DNA of 6,168 nt, taken from contig CAKOXL010000043.1 in NCBI GenBank assembly GCA_934130105.1, positions 1 to 6,168 of the forward strand, written 5' to 3'. Under the pieces are notes generated by a model that saw only the letters and a program-made list of their open reading frames with translations, searched no databases and was not told the DNA's origin. The position numbers were made by a program, and so were the translations under genes. Positions 1 to 6,049 of this stretch are shown one piece after another. The stretch comes from an uncultured Bacilli bacterium. GTDB taxonomy: Bacteria > Bacillota_I > Bacilli_A > RF39 > UBA660. Numbering within the stretch: the first letter of the stretch is position 1; each line of letters starts with the position of its first letter.

Positions 1-337
1 TATAACTACTCTTTATACAAGTAGTCCTATAACTTTGTTTACTAAATTTATTTTTAAATACTGGATATCCACTTCTTCTACTAAAAAAATTTTTATAACT
101 ATCTTCTAAATTAAAGATACTATTTCTTAAGCTGCAACTATCTACTTCTTTTAAAAATGGATATTCTACTACTAATTCTTTTAATTCATTACACATATCA
201 TATGCTTTTTGATAACCATTTTCCTTACATTTATTTAGAAAATAATTATATACAAATCTGCCACACCCAAATGTTTTATGAACTAATATTTTTTGACTAT
301 CTGTTAAATACATTCTGAATTTATAAGCTTTATACAT
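1..337 (-). CDS. tnpB: IS200/IS605-family TnpB (OrfB) nuclease, N-terminal part, cut by the window edge
   Basis: Reading leftward from an ATG at 337-335, 112 codons stay open to the window edge. The product begins MYKAYKFRMYLTDSQK and continues with FGCGRFVYNYFLNKC, the standard opening of TnpB proteins (the OrfB/IS605 helix-turn-helix region). A later GYPVFKNKF...QSYRTTCI stretch is also typical of the family just after that region. TnpB is an RNA-guided DNA endonuclease of IS200/IS605 elements and the ancestor of Cas12. Its RuvC catalytic residues and zinc finger lie in the missing C-terminal two thirds, so activity cannot be judged. The start is supported by a Shine-Dalgarno AAGGGGG about 8 bases upstream (around 344-352). 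No tnpA (Y1 transposase) is seen upstream in the window, so this may be a tnpB-only element or one whose partner lies elsewhere. Confidence 0.87.
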   Translation of the reverse strand, partial: MYKAYKFRMYLTDSQKILVHKTFGCGRFVYNYFLNKCKENGYQKAYDMCNELKELVVEYPFLKEVDSCSLRNSIFNLEDSYKNFFSRRSGYPVFKNKFSKQSYRTTCIKSSY

Positions 338-369
338 GATGATATCCCCCTTGATGGTTATGTCTTACT

Positions 370-398
370 ATTATAATCAAACTTATGTTTGTCAATAA
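370..398 (-). promoter_or_regulatory. Probable promoter of tnpB
   Basis: On the minus strand there is a perfect TATAAT at 375-370. Upstream, TTATTG (398-393) is spaced 17 bases from it. An overlapping TTGACA (395-390) is a better -35 match but only 14 bases away. Transcription would start near 362, about 25 bases before the tnpB ATG. Between the hexamers lies a small inverted repeat, CAAAC-4 nt-GTTTG (378-391), which could be an operator or part of the element's subterminal hairpin. Assigned by motif only. Confidence 0.5.
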
Positions 399-486
399 AA
401 TATAGTAAAAAAATTAACTTTAAGTATAACTAATACATTATTATTGATACCAATTAACCATCATTAAGCATGACTTTCCTATTATA

Positions 487-511
487 TAAAAAAGATAGTA
501 TTTCTACTATC
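487..511 (-). terminator. Rho-independent terminator, minus strand
   Basis: Read on the minus strand, GATAGTA - GAAA loop - TACTATC forms a 7-bp perfect stem (511-494) followed directly by a run of six T. It sits 25 bases beyond the TAA of the minus-strand C-terminal remnant at 536-598, the normal place for that gene's terminator. It also shields tnpB from upstream minus-strand transcription. The stem is AT-rich, so efficiency may be modest. Confidence 0.6.
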
Positions 512-535
512 AATAATCTAATTATTAATATGTCC

Positions 536-598
536 TTATTTAATTTTCTTTTTCTTTGCAGTATTAGTTGTTCTTAACATCGATTCCAATTTAATCAA
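536..598 (-). pseudogene. C-terminal remnant of an unidentified minus-strand gene
   Basis: The minus-strand frame from 598 to a TAA at 538-536 reads LIKLESMLRTTNTAKKKKIK and is preceded by a stop (TAG). The lysine-rich end and the hairpin terminator 25 bases downstream look like the tail of a real protein whose body is missing. No family is recognised. It could also be a chance reading, since AT-rich DNA often encodes Lys-rich strings. The main support is the correctly placed terminator. Confidence 0.3.
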
Positions 599-702
599 CT
601 ACTTTTATTAGATATAGATTATTTGGAATTATAAACAAATGGATTGCTAGAGAAATGATTGAAACAGAAGAAGAATTATTAAAAATAATGCAGAAAAAAT
701 AG
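595..702 (+). pseudogene. Truncated C-terminus resembling a TetR/AcrR-family regulator
   Basis: The plus-strand frame opens right after a stop at 592-594 and runs 35 codons to a TAG at 700-702. It encodes FIRYRLFGIINKWIARE followed by MIETEEELLKIMQKK. The pattern of an aromatic/Gly-Ile-Ile helix, then K-W-I, then an acidic E-T-E-E-E-L-L segment at the extreme C-terminus is what I recall from the last two helices of TetR/AcrR regulators. There is no start codon with a ribosome-binding site and no HTH domain upstream, so only the tail survives. The stop codon lies inside the stem of the terminator at 697-718, as expected for a genuine gene end. The family call rests on a short resemblance. Confidence 0.38.
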
Positions 703-718
703 ACCTCTTGGTCTATTT
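697..718. terminator. Bidirectional hairpin terminator
   Basis: AAATAGACC - TCTT - GGTCTATTT is a perfect 9-bp stem with a 4-base loop. On the minus strand it is followed by an unbroken run of six T, making a convincing terminator for the zinc operon, whose last stop is about 163 bases upstream. On the plus strand the tail (TTTAATTTAT) is less uniform but would still serve the TetR-like remnant, whose stop codon is inside the stem. Confidence 0.75.
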
Positions 719-880
719 AATTTATACATCTAAAATGCATTGACTTTTCTACAAAATGTATATACTTCAAAATGTTCCATTACAATTATTCTATCTTTTT
801 ACTTCTATACAATATTTTCCTTCTCTATTATCAATTTCTATCAGCTACTTAGAAAGTCCAAACTAATTTTTATTAGGTTT
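719..880 (-). other. 3' untranslated region of the zinc operon with decayed coding traces
   Basis: This is the last part of a 543-base gene-free stretch (338-880). No intact gene is seen. Just after the last stop, an imperfect 8-bp hairpin with one bulged base (860-880) lacks a T-run and is unlikely to terminate. Two short minus-strand readings in different frames look protein-like but are broken: 844-791 (LIEIDNREGKYCIEVKR, then stop) and 780-730 (MEHFEVYTFCRKVNAF, then stop). They may be frameshifted remnants of one gene, or chance. Confidence 0.35.
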
Positions 881-1783
881 CTAATTTTCTAAATCATATT
901 TATCCATTATAGAACAAGAGCCATCATCATAGGAATAACATGGATAAGCATATTGTTCTTCTTTATTTCCATCAACTTCATTAATGTTTATTACATTTAT
1001 AATAAGTGCATCATAATTTTCGTTATCTTTTATTTTTTCAAAAACACCTTCTATCTCATACCAAGTATTTTCTTTTATTTTACTTAAATCATATTTGGCG
1101 AAAAAACCTCCAAATCCTGCATCGGCCGCACAACAACTAATAATGTATTTTCCTATTGCAAAATAGTTACTTGATATAAATTGAAGATTTTTTATTGCAA
1201 AACCTTTTACTCTGATTTTTTTACCAACAAAATAATCAATATCATAACCCTCCATGCTTGGATAAGTTAAAATACCTGATAGCATTGAATAACTGGCATC
1301 AACAACATCATAGTCAACTGTAGAAAAATCATATTCGGGTTCAGGAGTTACTATTTCCTCATTATTATTTTCTTCCGTTTTATTCTCTTCTTTACTTGGC
1401 TCTTCATTTGTTTGTTCTTCTTGATTTGTGTTTATCGCTTCTTTATTTTCAATTTGTTCCTCATCATTAGAAATTACTTTATTGCTTGTATTTTTATATA
1501 ATGCATTACGATTATTTGCTAGACTAGCAGTTAATCTTCCATCTCCTGCAAATATAATCATGGCAATTGGTAATAACAATATTATATCAGTAAACTTAAA
1601 CTTATATGAAATATGATTATTTAGACATATCACAAGTCCAATTATTAAAAGTGGAACTACTGACCAAATTATGTATTTTTGCATTTGAGGTGCTAAATAA
1701 TTACCTAGATTACCAGTTAATTTAACATAAAGAATTAATGCTACATATATTAAACAAATTATTCCTAAAAAACGCTTTTTCAT
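881..1783 (-). CDS. TIGR03943 family (YcgQ-type) membrane protein, partner of the upstream permease
   Basis: The protein is 300 residues. Three hydrophobic spans are visible (about 6-23, 37-54, 65-81), the region between the first two containing YLAPQMQKYI, near a typical family motif. A long low-complexity acidic Glu/Asn linker follows (about 100-150), then a C-terminal beta-rich domain (about 160-275) with G-K-K-I-R-V-K-G-F (187-195) and the family's hallmark ISCCAADA (215-222, C217 and C218). With Lys/Arg at the N-terminus inside, three spans place the Cys-containing domain outside the membrane (inference). The family is paired with UPF0718 permeases such as Bacillus YcgR/YcgQ. The biochemical role is not established, and a metal-related function is inferred from context. 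The start at 1783-1781 is chosen because GGGAGG lies 6 bases upstream. It overlaps the permease stop by 4 bases (ATGA), implying coupled translation. An in-frame start 8 codons earlier has no comparable site. This is the last gene of the operon. Confidence 0.85.
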   Translation of the reverse strand: MKKRFLGIICLIYVALILYVKLTGNLGNYLAPQMQKYIIWSVVPLLIIGLVICLNNHISYKFKFTDIILLLPIAMIIFAGDGRLTASLANNRNALYKNTSNKVISNDEEQIENKEAINTNQEEQTNEEPSKEENKTEENNNEEIVTPEPEYDFSTVDYDVVDASYSMLSGILTYPSMEGYDIDYFVGKKIRVKGFAIKNLQFISSNYFAIGKYIISCCAADAGFGGFFAKYDLSKIKENTWYEIEGVFEKIKDNENYDALIINVININEVDGNKEEQYAYPCYSYDDGSCSIMDKYDLEN

Positions 1784-2796
1784 AATAAGCCTCCCATAAG
1801 AACACATGATATAAATATAGTTATAAATATAAGTAGTATTAAAGTAATAACAAAACTCTTTTTATAATTACCAAATAATACTATTGTATTTTTTATATCT
1901 ATCATTGGTCCTAATAAAAGATAAGCCATTATAGGAGTAATACCAAATGAATTAAGAAGTGATTTACCTACAAATGAATCAGATGTAGAACAAAGAGATA
2001 TTAAGTAAGCAAAAAGCATTAAAACTAGTATAGCAAGTATTCTATTCTCATTAAACATAAGTAATATTTGTCTTGGAAGTAATACTTGAACTAAACTTGC
2101 AATAACAGCACCAAACATTAAATATTTTACAACATCAAACATATCATAAGCAGTATGTTTGAATATAAATAATATGTCGTTTTTTAATGTTCTTTTTTCT
2201 TCCTTTTCCTCATGAAGTTCTTCTATACCACAATCAACCATTAAATCTTTAAAATCATCATCTATTTCATCGTGATTATATTCATGTTCATGATGATGAT
2301 GGCATTCATGATTGTGTTCATGATGATGACAACAGCATTCTTCATTTTCATCACTATTATTAATAGTAACCTTGCCTTTAAATATAAGTCCCATTACAAC
2401 ACCAATTATAAAGGCAATTCCTATTCCTAGAATTAATCTTAACCAAAATATCTGGGGATTAGTTCTATAAAATGCTGAATATGTTGAGAGTAATACAACA
2501 GGATTTATAATTGGAGAAGCAAGCATAAATGAAATTGCTACATTAAGTGGTACTTTTTTCTTAATAAGTCTTTTTGATACAGGAATAACTGCACAATCAC
2601 AAGCTGGTAAGAAAAATCCTAAAAATATTCCCATGAAAGAACCTAAAACTACATTCTTGGGTATTAATTTTGCCATTGTATCATTACTAACATATCTTTC
2701 TATTACCGAAGATATTAAAGAACCTAAAAGTAGAAATGGCAAACTTTCAAAAAAGATTGAAATAAATATTATTGAAATATTTTTTATTATATCCAT
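1780..2796 (-). CDS. UPF0718/ArsP_1-family permease (YcgR/YraQ type) with His/Cys-rich loop
   Basis: This polytopic membrane protein has 338 residues. The N-terminal half has about four spans (7-32, 49-71, 83-104, 116-139) and carries the family signature FFLPACDCAVIPVSKRLIKK (61-80) followed by SFMLASPIINPVVLLSTY (89-106). The C-terminal half repeats the theme with ISLCSTSDSFVG (266-277) and GPMIDIKNT (296-304). The halves are joined by a soluble loop. Within 154-175 it contains four Cys and eleven His, clustered as CCCHHH and HHHH runs, followed by an acidic stretch. Counting spans and applying the positive-inside rule puts this loop in the cytoplasm (inference). The family includes organoarsenical exporters (ArsP) and many uncharacterised members. 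Position after znuB and the metal-binding loop suggest a zinc-linked transporter. The second of two adjacent ATGs (2796-2794) is preferred because AAGGAG is 6 bases upstream. The first (2799) is only 3 bases from it. Either overlaps the znuB TGA. Confidence 0.85.
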   Translation of the reverse strand: MDIIKNISIIFISIFFESLPFLLLGSLISSVIERYVSNDTMAKLIPKNVVLGSFMGIFLGFFLPACDCAVIPVSKRLIKKKVPLNVAISFMLASPIINPVVLLSTYSAFYRTNPQIFWLRLILGIGIAFIIGVVMGLIFKGKVTINNSDENEECCCHHHEHNHECHHHHEHEYNHDEIDDDFKDLMVDCGIEELHEEKEEKRTLKNDILFIFKHTAYDMFDVVKYLMFGAVIASLVQVLLPRQILLMFNENRILAILVLMLFAYLISLCSTSDSFVGKSLLNSFGITPIMAYLLLGPMIDIKNTIVLFGNYKKSFVITLILLIFITIFISCVLMGGLL

Positions 2797-3617
2797 CATT
2801 TTCTCCTTATCTTTAAGAATGAAATTATTTTAAATATAAAGAAGATAATTAGATTAATAATTACAATTGTAGAACCAGTTGGATATTCATTTACAAATGA
2901 TAAAGTAAGTCCTACACTAAATGATATTATACTTATAACAACACTTGATATGACAACACTTTTAAATGTTTTAAAATATTGCATTGAGGATAGTGTTGGA
3001 AAAATAATTAAACTTGATATTAAAAGTGAACCCATAAGTCTCATACCTAGAACTACTACTATTGAACATAGACTTGCAAAAATCATATTATAAATATCTG
3101 TTTTAATTCCTATTGACTTAGCAAATTTCTCATCAAATGTTATAGCAAATATTTTATTGTAAGAAAAAATATATAATAAGATTACCAGTATTGTTAAGAT
3201 TACACTTATAACTACATCATGGCTATTTATTGACAAAATACTTCCAAATAAATAATTATTTATATCGGTATTTACTCCCTTTGTTACAGAAATAGCAAAT
3301 GTTCCAATAGCAAGAGAACTACTTGATACTAATGCAATCATGGAATCTCCATGTACTTTGCTACTATCATTTAATTTTAAGATAAAGAAGGATACGATTA
3401 TAACAATGGGAATAGCAAATTCTAAAGGGGCAAATCCCATTATAGTAGCAATAGCAAATGCACCAAATCCAACATGAGATAGTCCATCTCCTATCATGGA
3501 GTTTCTCTTTAAAACTAAAGATGAACCAATTAATGATGCACATAAAGAAATTAATAATCCGACAATAAATGCTCTAACCATAAATGAATATGAAAACATA
3601 TCAAATATATTACTCAT
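2796..3617 (-). CDS. znuB: Zinc ABC transporter permease ZnuB (ABC-3 family)
   Basis: The 273-residue protein is the usual length for the family and very hydrophobic, with about seven to nine spans. ABC-3 landmarks are visible: GDGLSHVGFGAFAI (43-56), GDSMIALVSSS (90-100), YLFGSIL (123-129), the GMRLMGSLLISSLIIFPT segment (191-208) and YPTGSTIVII (245-254). It forms the membrane channel through which zinc delivered by ZnuA is imported using ATP hydrolysis by ZnuC. The substrate could in principle be manganese, since Mn permeases share this fold, but the operon's zinc-type regulator and His-rich partners favour zinc. The ATG at 3617-3615 overlaps the end of znuC by 8 bases and has an AAGGTG ribosome-binding site inside znuC. 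The gene ends in TGA, overlapping the next start. Confidence 0.93.
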   Translation of the reverse strand: MSNIFDMFSYSFMVRAFIVGLLISLCASLIGSSLVLKRNSMIGDGLSHVGFGAFAIATIMGFAPLEFAIPIVIIVSFFILKLNDSSKVHGDSMIALVSSSSLAIGTFAISVTKGVNTDINNYLFGSILSINSHDVVISVILTILVILLYIFSYNKIFAITFDEKFAKSIGIKTDIYNMIFASLCSIVVVLGMRLMGSLLISSLIIFPTLSSMQYFKTFKSVVISSVVISIISFSVGLTLSFVNEYPTGSTIVIINLIIFFIFKIISFLKIRRK

Positions 3618-4290
3618 GATGCACCTTCTTTATAAAATTTTCTGTCGTTCCATAAAAAATGTCATCTTCTCTTAAAGAAAGTATTTTATTGCCAATTAAA
3701 TTGTTATGATCTAAGTCATGAGTAATCATTATAATCGTTATATTATAGTTCTTATTTAAGTTTGTTAATATATCATATAAGTTTTTCTTTGATTTACTAT
3801 CAAGGTTATCAGAAGGTTCATCAAGTATAAGTAATTTTGAAGTAGCACAAAGACTTCTTGCAAGTAAAACTTTTTGTCTTTGTCCACCTGAAAGTTCTGA
3901 AAAGTGTTTGTTTTTTAAGCTTTCAATACCAAGTATTTTTAAGTTTTTAATAGCTAACTTTTTATCTTCTTTTGTATAAAATAAACTCCTGCTCTTTTTA
4001 TTTAAAGTTCCAGATAATACAATTTCTAAAACTGATGCTGGAAAATTAGAATCTACCTTTGTTTCTTGTGGCATGTATCCTATAAAATTTTGCTTAAGAT
4101 TATTAAAAGTAATAGTACCAGAAATAGGTTTTATAAGCCCAAGTATTCCTTTTATTAAAGTAGATTTACCTGAGCCATTTGGACCTACTACACACAAAAA
4201 CGCATTTTCTTCTATTTTTAAATTAACATTTTTAAGGACGATATTACCATCATATCCTAAAGATAGATTTTTAATATCTATTAAACTCAT
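3610..4290 (-). CDS. znuC: Zinc ABC transporter ATP-binding protein ZnuC
   Basis: The 226-residue cytoplasmic ATPase has all expected motifs: Walker A GPNGSGKST (36-44), Q-loop YMPQE with Gln75, signature LSGGQRQKV (133-141), Walker B LLILDEP (153-159) and the switch His191 in MITHDLD. The segment QETKVDSNFPASVLEIV (75-91) is the metal-uptake (ZnuC/MntB-like) version of the region after the Q-loop. It would power ZnuB. Manganese specificity cannot be excluded from this subunit alone. The ATG at 4290-4288 overlaps the znuA stop by one base (TAATG) with only a weak AAAGAAG site upstream, so translation probably depends on ribosomes finishing znuA. A small oddity is DEPSDNLD in place of the more usual DEPTxGLD after Walker B, which should not affect catalysis. 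Confidence 0.94.
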   Translation of the reverse strand: MSLIDIKNLSLGYDGNIVLKNVNLKIEENAFLCVVGPNGSGKSTLIKGILGLIKPISGTITFNNLKQNFIGYMPQETKVDSNFPASVLEIVLSGTLNKKSRSLFYTKEDKKLAIKNLKILGIESLKNKHFSELSGGQRQKVLLARSLCATSKLLILDEPSDNLDSKSKKNLYDILTNLNKNYNITIIMITHDLDHNNLIGNKILSLREDDIFYGTTENFIKKVHHE

Positions 4291-5261
4291 TAGTTAAGAG
4301 CTTCTTTTAAAACTTTAGTATTTTCTTCCATAATATCTACATAAGTTACACCAGCATCAAAATCCTTTTGTGAAATATTATGAGCAGTATTAAATTCTAA
4401 TACTTTAGCACCTGTTTCTTTACTGATTGCTTCAGCTATTTTTCCATTTGATAATTCTATATGGAATATTACAGGTATTTTATCTTCTTTTACTTTATCA
4501 ACTAAATAAGATATTGTTTTTGCACTTGCTTCAGTTTGATGAGAACATCCTGGAAAAGCAGCATAATATTTAAGATTATATTCATCTACAAAATAACGAA
4601 GTGGGAATCTATCTCCAAATATTATTTCTTTTCTTTTAGCATTTTTAACTATATCTTTAAATTCATTATCTATTTTTTCTAACTTGTCAGTATATTCTTT
4701 AGCACTATCTTCATATACTTTTTTATTATCATTATCAATAGATACTACTTCATCTCTTAATGCATTTACAATTTTAATAGCATTTACTGGACTAGTCCAA
4801 ACATGTTCATCATATTCTACTTCTTCTTCATCATGATGTTCTTCCTCTTCTTCATGTTCTTCATCTTCCATACCTTCTACTATTTCTTCTTCTTTAACAT
4901 CTACTAAATCCATCATTTTAATTACTTTAGTCTTATCAGTATCAATGTCATCTAAAATATCACTAATCCATTCATCTGATTCACCACCAGTATAAATAAA
5001 CAAATCACTATTCTTTATATCAATAATATCTTGTGGTGTTGGTTCAAAATCATGAGATTCAGCACCCGGCTTTAATAACATTTTTAATTCTACATCTTTG
5101 TTATCTTTTACTACAGCACGAGCAAAGTCATAGCTTGGAAAATTTGTAGTTACAATAGTTAGTTTATTTTCATTGTCTTTATTTTTATTGCATCCTGTTA
5201 AACTTACTATGCTAAAAACAGCCACAACAAAAACTAATAATATTTTACTTATTTTTTTCAT
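4290..5261 (-). CDS. znuA: Zinc-binding lipoprotein ZnuA (AdcA-like, cluster A-I substrate-binding protein)
   Basis: The 323-residue precursor starts MKKISKILL and has a lipoprotein signal ending in LTGC with lipidation at Cys24, so the mature protein is anchored outside the membrane. It binds zinc and passes it to ZnuB. Ligand motifs are GAESHDFEP (His70) and DEHVWTSP (His153). Between them is an acidic His-containing loop (about 123-152, three His among many Glu), typical of zinc rather than manganese binders. The usual third His position reads FGDRFPLRYFVDEY (215-228) followed by YYAAFPGCSHQTEAS (232-246), a variant I recall from many Firmicute ZnuA proteins, and IELSNG (268-273) supplies an acidic position. 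The ATG at 5261 is chosen because GGAGG sits 6 bases upstream and the lipoprotein signal then begins correctly. An in-frame ATG at 5273 lies inside the upstream hairpin and would add MEDI. Confidence 0.94.
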   Translation of the reverse strand: MKKISKILLVFVVAVFSIVSLTGCNKNKDNENKLTIVTTNFPSYDFARAVVKDNKDVELKMLLKPGAESHDFEPTPQDIIDIKNSDLFIYTGGESDEWISDILDDIDTDKTKVIKMMDLVDVKEEEIVEGMEDEEHEEEEEHHDEEEVEYDEHVWTSPVNAIKIVNALRDEVVSIDNDNKKVYEDSAKEYTDKLEKIDNEFKDIVKNAKRKEIIFGDRFPLRYFVDEYNLKYYAAFPGCSHQTEASAKTISYLVDKVKEDKIPVIFHIELSNGKIAEAISKETGAKVLEFNTAHNISQKDFDAGVTYVDIMEENTKVLKEALN

Positions 5262-5266
5262 TATAT

Positions 5267-5298
5267 CCTCCATCTTTAATTTACTATTTTAAAGATGG
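5267..5298 (-). promoter_or_regulatory. Intergenic hairpin overlapping the znuA ribosome-binding site
   Basis: A perfect 10-bp inverted repeat, CCATCTTTAA (5270-5279) and TTAAAGATGG (5289-5298), with a 9-base loop fills the short gap between the 98-residue protein and znuA. On the transcript its 3' arm ends in GG, and those two bases are the first part of the GGAGG Shine-Dalgarno (5271-5267) of znuA. No T-run follows, so it is not an ordinary terminator. It could limit znuA translation, protect a processed znuA mRNA end, or, as a 29-bp DNA palindrome, be a protein-binding site. Confidence 0.6.
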
Positions 5299-5301
5299 AT
5301 T

Positions 5302-5598
5302 TTAGTCATTTAACCTCACTTTAAGATCTACTAATGTGGAATCTATAATATTATATTTATAATTCTTATAATAAACATTTTTTACAAAAATTATGCACAA
5401 TAAGACTATAGTTACTCCACCAAAACCTAAACCTAGATTTTTTAAATTATCTTCAGTTTGATGAATTAATATACATATAGGACAATCTTCAGTATGAGTG
5501 CAGTCGTGATTATAGTTTTTTAGTAAAAAGCAAAAATTTAGTATTATTGATACTAATAAACTAATAGCTAAAAATTTATATATTCTTTTGCTACTCAT
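5302..5598 (-). CDS. Small two-span membrane protein with extracytoplasmic Cys/His motif
   Basis: This 98-residue protein has no assigned function. It shows a Lys/Arg-bearing N-terminus, a hydrophobic span (about 9-26), a loop with HDCTHTEDCPIC (31-42; Cys33, Cys39, Cys42, His31, His35, then His46), a second span (about 57-73) and a basic tail ending LVDLKVRLND. Positive charges at both ends put the Cys/His loop outside the cell membrane. From memory, short Firmicute proteins with an H-x-C...C-x-x-C motif, a two-span layout and an LKVRL ending occur beside zinc ABC transporters. I cannot verify this here. The spacing of Cys and His fits metal binding, so a zinc relay to ZnuA/ZnuB or an assembly role is possible (inference). 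AGGAGG lies 8 bases before the ATG and overlaps the stop codon of the regulator gene; the gap is 12 bases. Confidence 0.85.
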   Translation of the reverse strand: MSSKRIYKFLAISLLVSIILNFCFLLKNYNHDCTHTEDCPICILIHQTEDNLKNLGLGFGGVTIVLLCIIFVKNVYYKNYKYNIIDSTLVDLKVRLND

Positions 5599-5610
5599 AA
5601 AAAATTCCTC

Positions 5611-6015
5611 CTATCTTTTGTTTTTACATTTATTACACAATCCTGTAATTATTATATTATCATTTTTAACTTTAAATGAATGGTTCTTTAAAACATGGTT
5701 AGTAAAATCATTAATACAGTCACAGTCAACATGAGTAACAGCACCACACTTATCACACTTTAAGTAGAAATGATTATCACATTCACAGCTTTCTAAATAT
5801 TGATACTTGGCAATACCGTTTTCATATATCTTCTTTAAGACATTATTTTTTTCTAAGTCTTCCAAATGCCTATATATTGTTGTAAGTCCAATATTTAGGT
5901 TATCATTCTTCATTTTTTCATAAAGTTCTTTTGAACTAAATAAGTTATTCATATTTTTTATATAATTATTTATTAGTTCTTTTTGTTTTGTATTATAATT
6001 TTCTCTATTACTCAT
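5611..6015 (-). CDS. zur: Fur-family zinc-uptake regulator (Zur-like)
   Basis: The 134-residue DNA-binding repressor has an N-terminal winged helix (about 5-73) with the Fur recognition-helix pattern IGLTTIYRHLEDLEKNNVL (42-60). The C-terminal dimerisation domain carries the structural zinc site CDKCG (Cys87, Cys90) and CNKC (Cys127, Cys130). Candidate sensing ligands are Cys77/Cys79, His82, His95, Asp97 and His112. Zinc rather than iron sensing is inferred from the downstream zinc transporter and the Cys before His82. It should bind DNA when zinc-loaded and repress its own operon. The ATG at 6015-6013 is chosen because GGGTGG lies 4 bases upstream and a 28-base leader separates it from the predicted transcription start. 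Longer in-frame starts reaching 6078 would lie in or above the promoter and are not used. Confidence 0.9.
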   Translation of the reverse strand: MSNRENYNTKQKELINNYIKNMNNLFSSKELYEKMKNDNLNIGLTTIYRHLEDLEKNNVLKKIYENGIAKYQYLESCECDNHFYLKCDKCGAVTHVDCDCINDFTNHVLKNHSFKVKNDNIIITGLCNKCKNKR

Positions 6016-6049
6016 TAAACCACCCAATTTGAAAATTTTTTTCATATTC

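Noticed and set aside
1428..1616. Plus-strand 62-codon open frame
   Set aside because: It lies wholly antisense within the TIGR03943 gene, with no family resemblance; a shadow of the real gene.
2266..2340. Repeated ATGATG/CATCAT tract considered as a DNA repeat
   Set aside because: It is explained by His codons of the permease metal-binding loop.
1780..2798. Reassigned TGA codon (mycoplasma-type code) given the high AT content
   Set aside because: TGA ends znuB and the permease exactly at overlapping start codons, and Trp is encoded by TGG, so the standard code fits.
2633..2833. Plus-strand 66-codon open frame
   Set aside because: Antisense to the start of the UPF0718 permease and the end of znuB; composition is the mirror of those membrane spans.
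4073..4297. Plus-strand 74-codon open frame
   Set aside because: Antisense to the Walker A and Q-loop region of znuC; no independent support.
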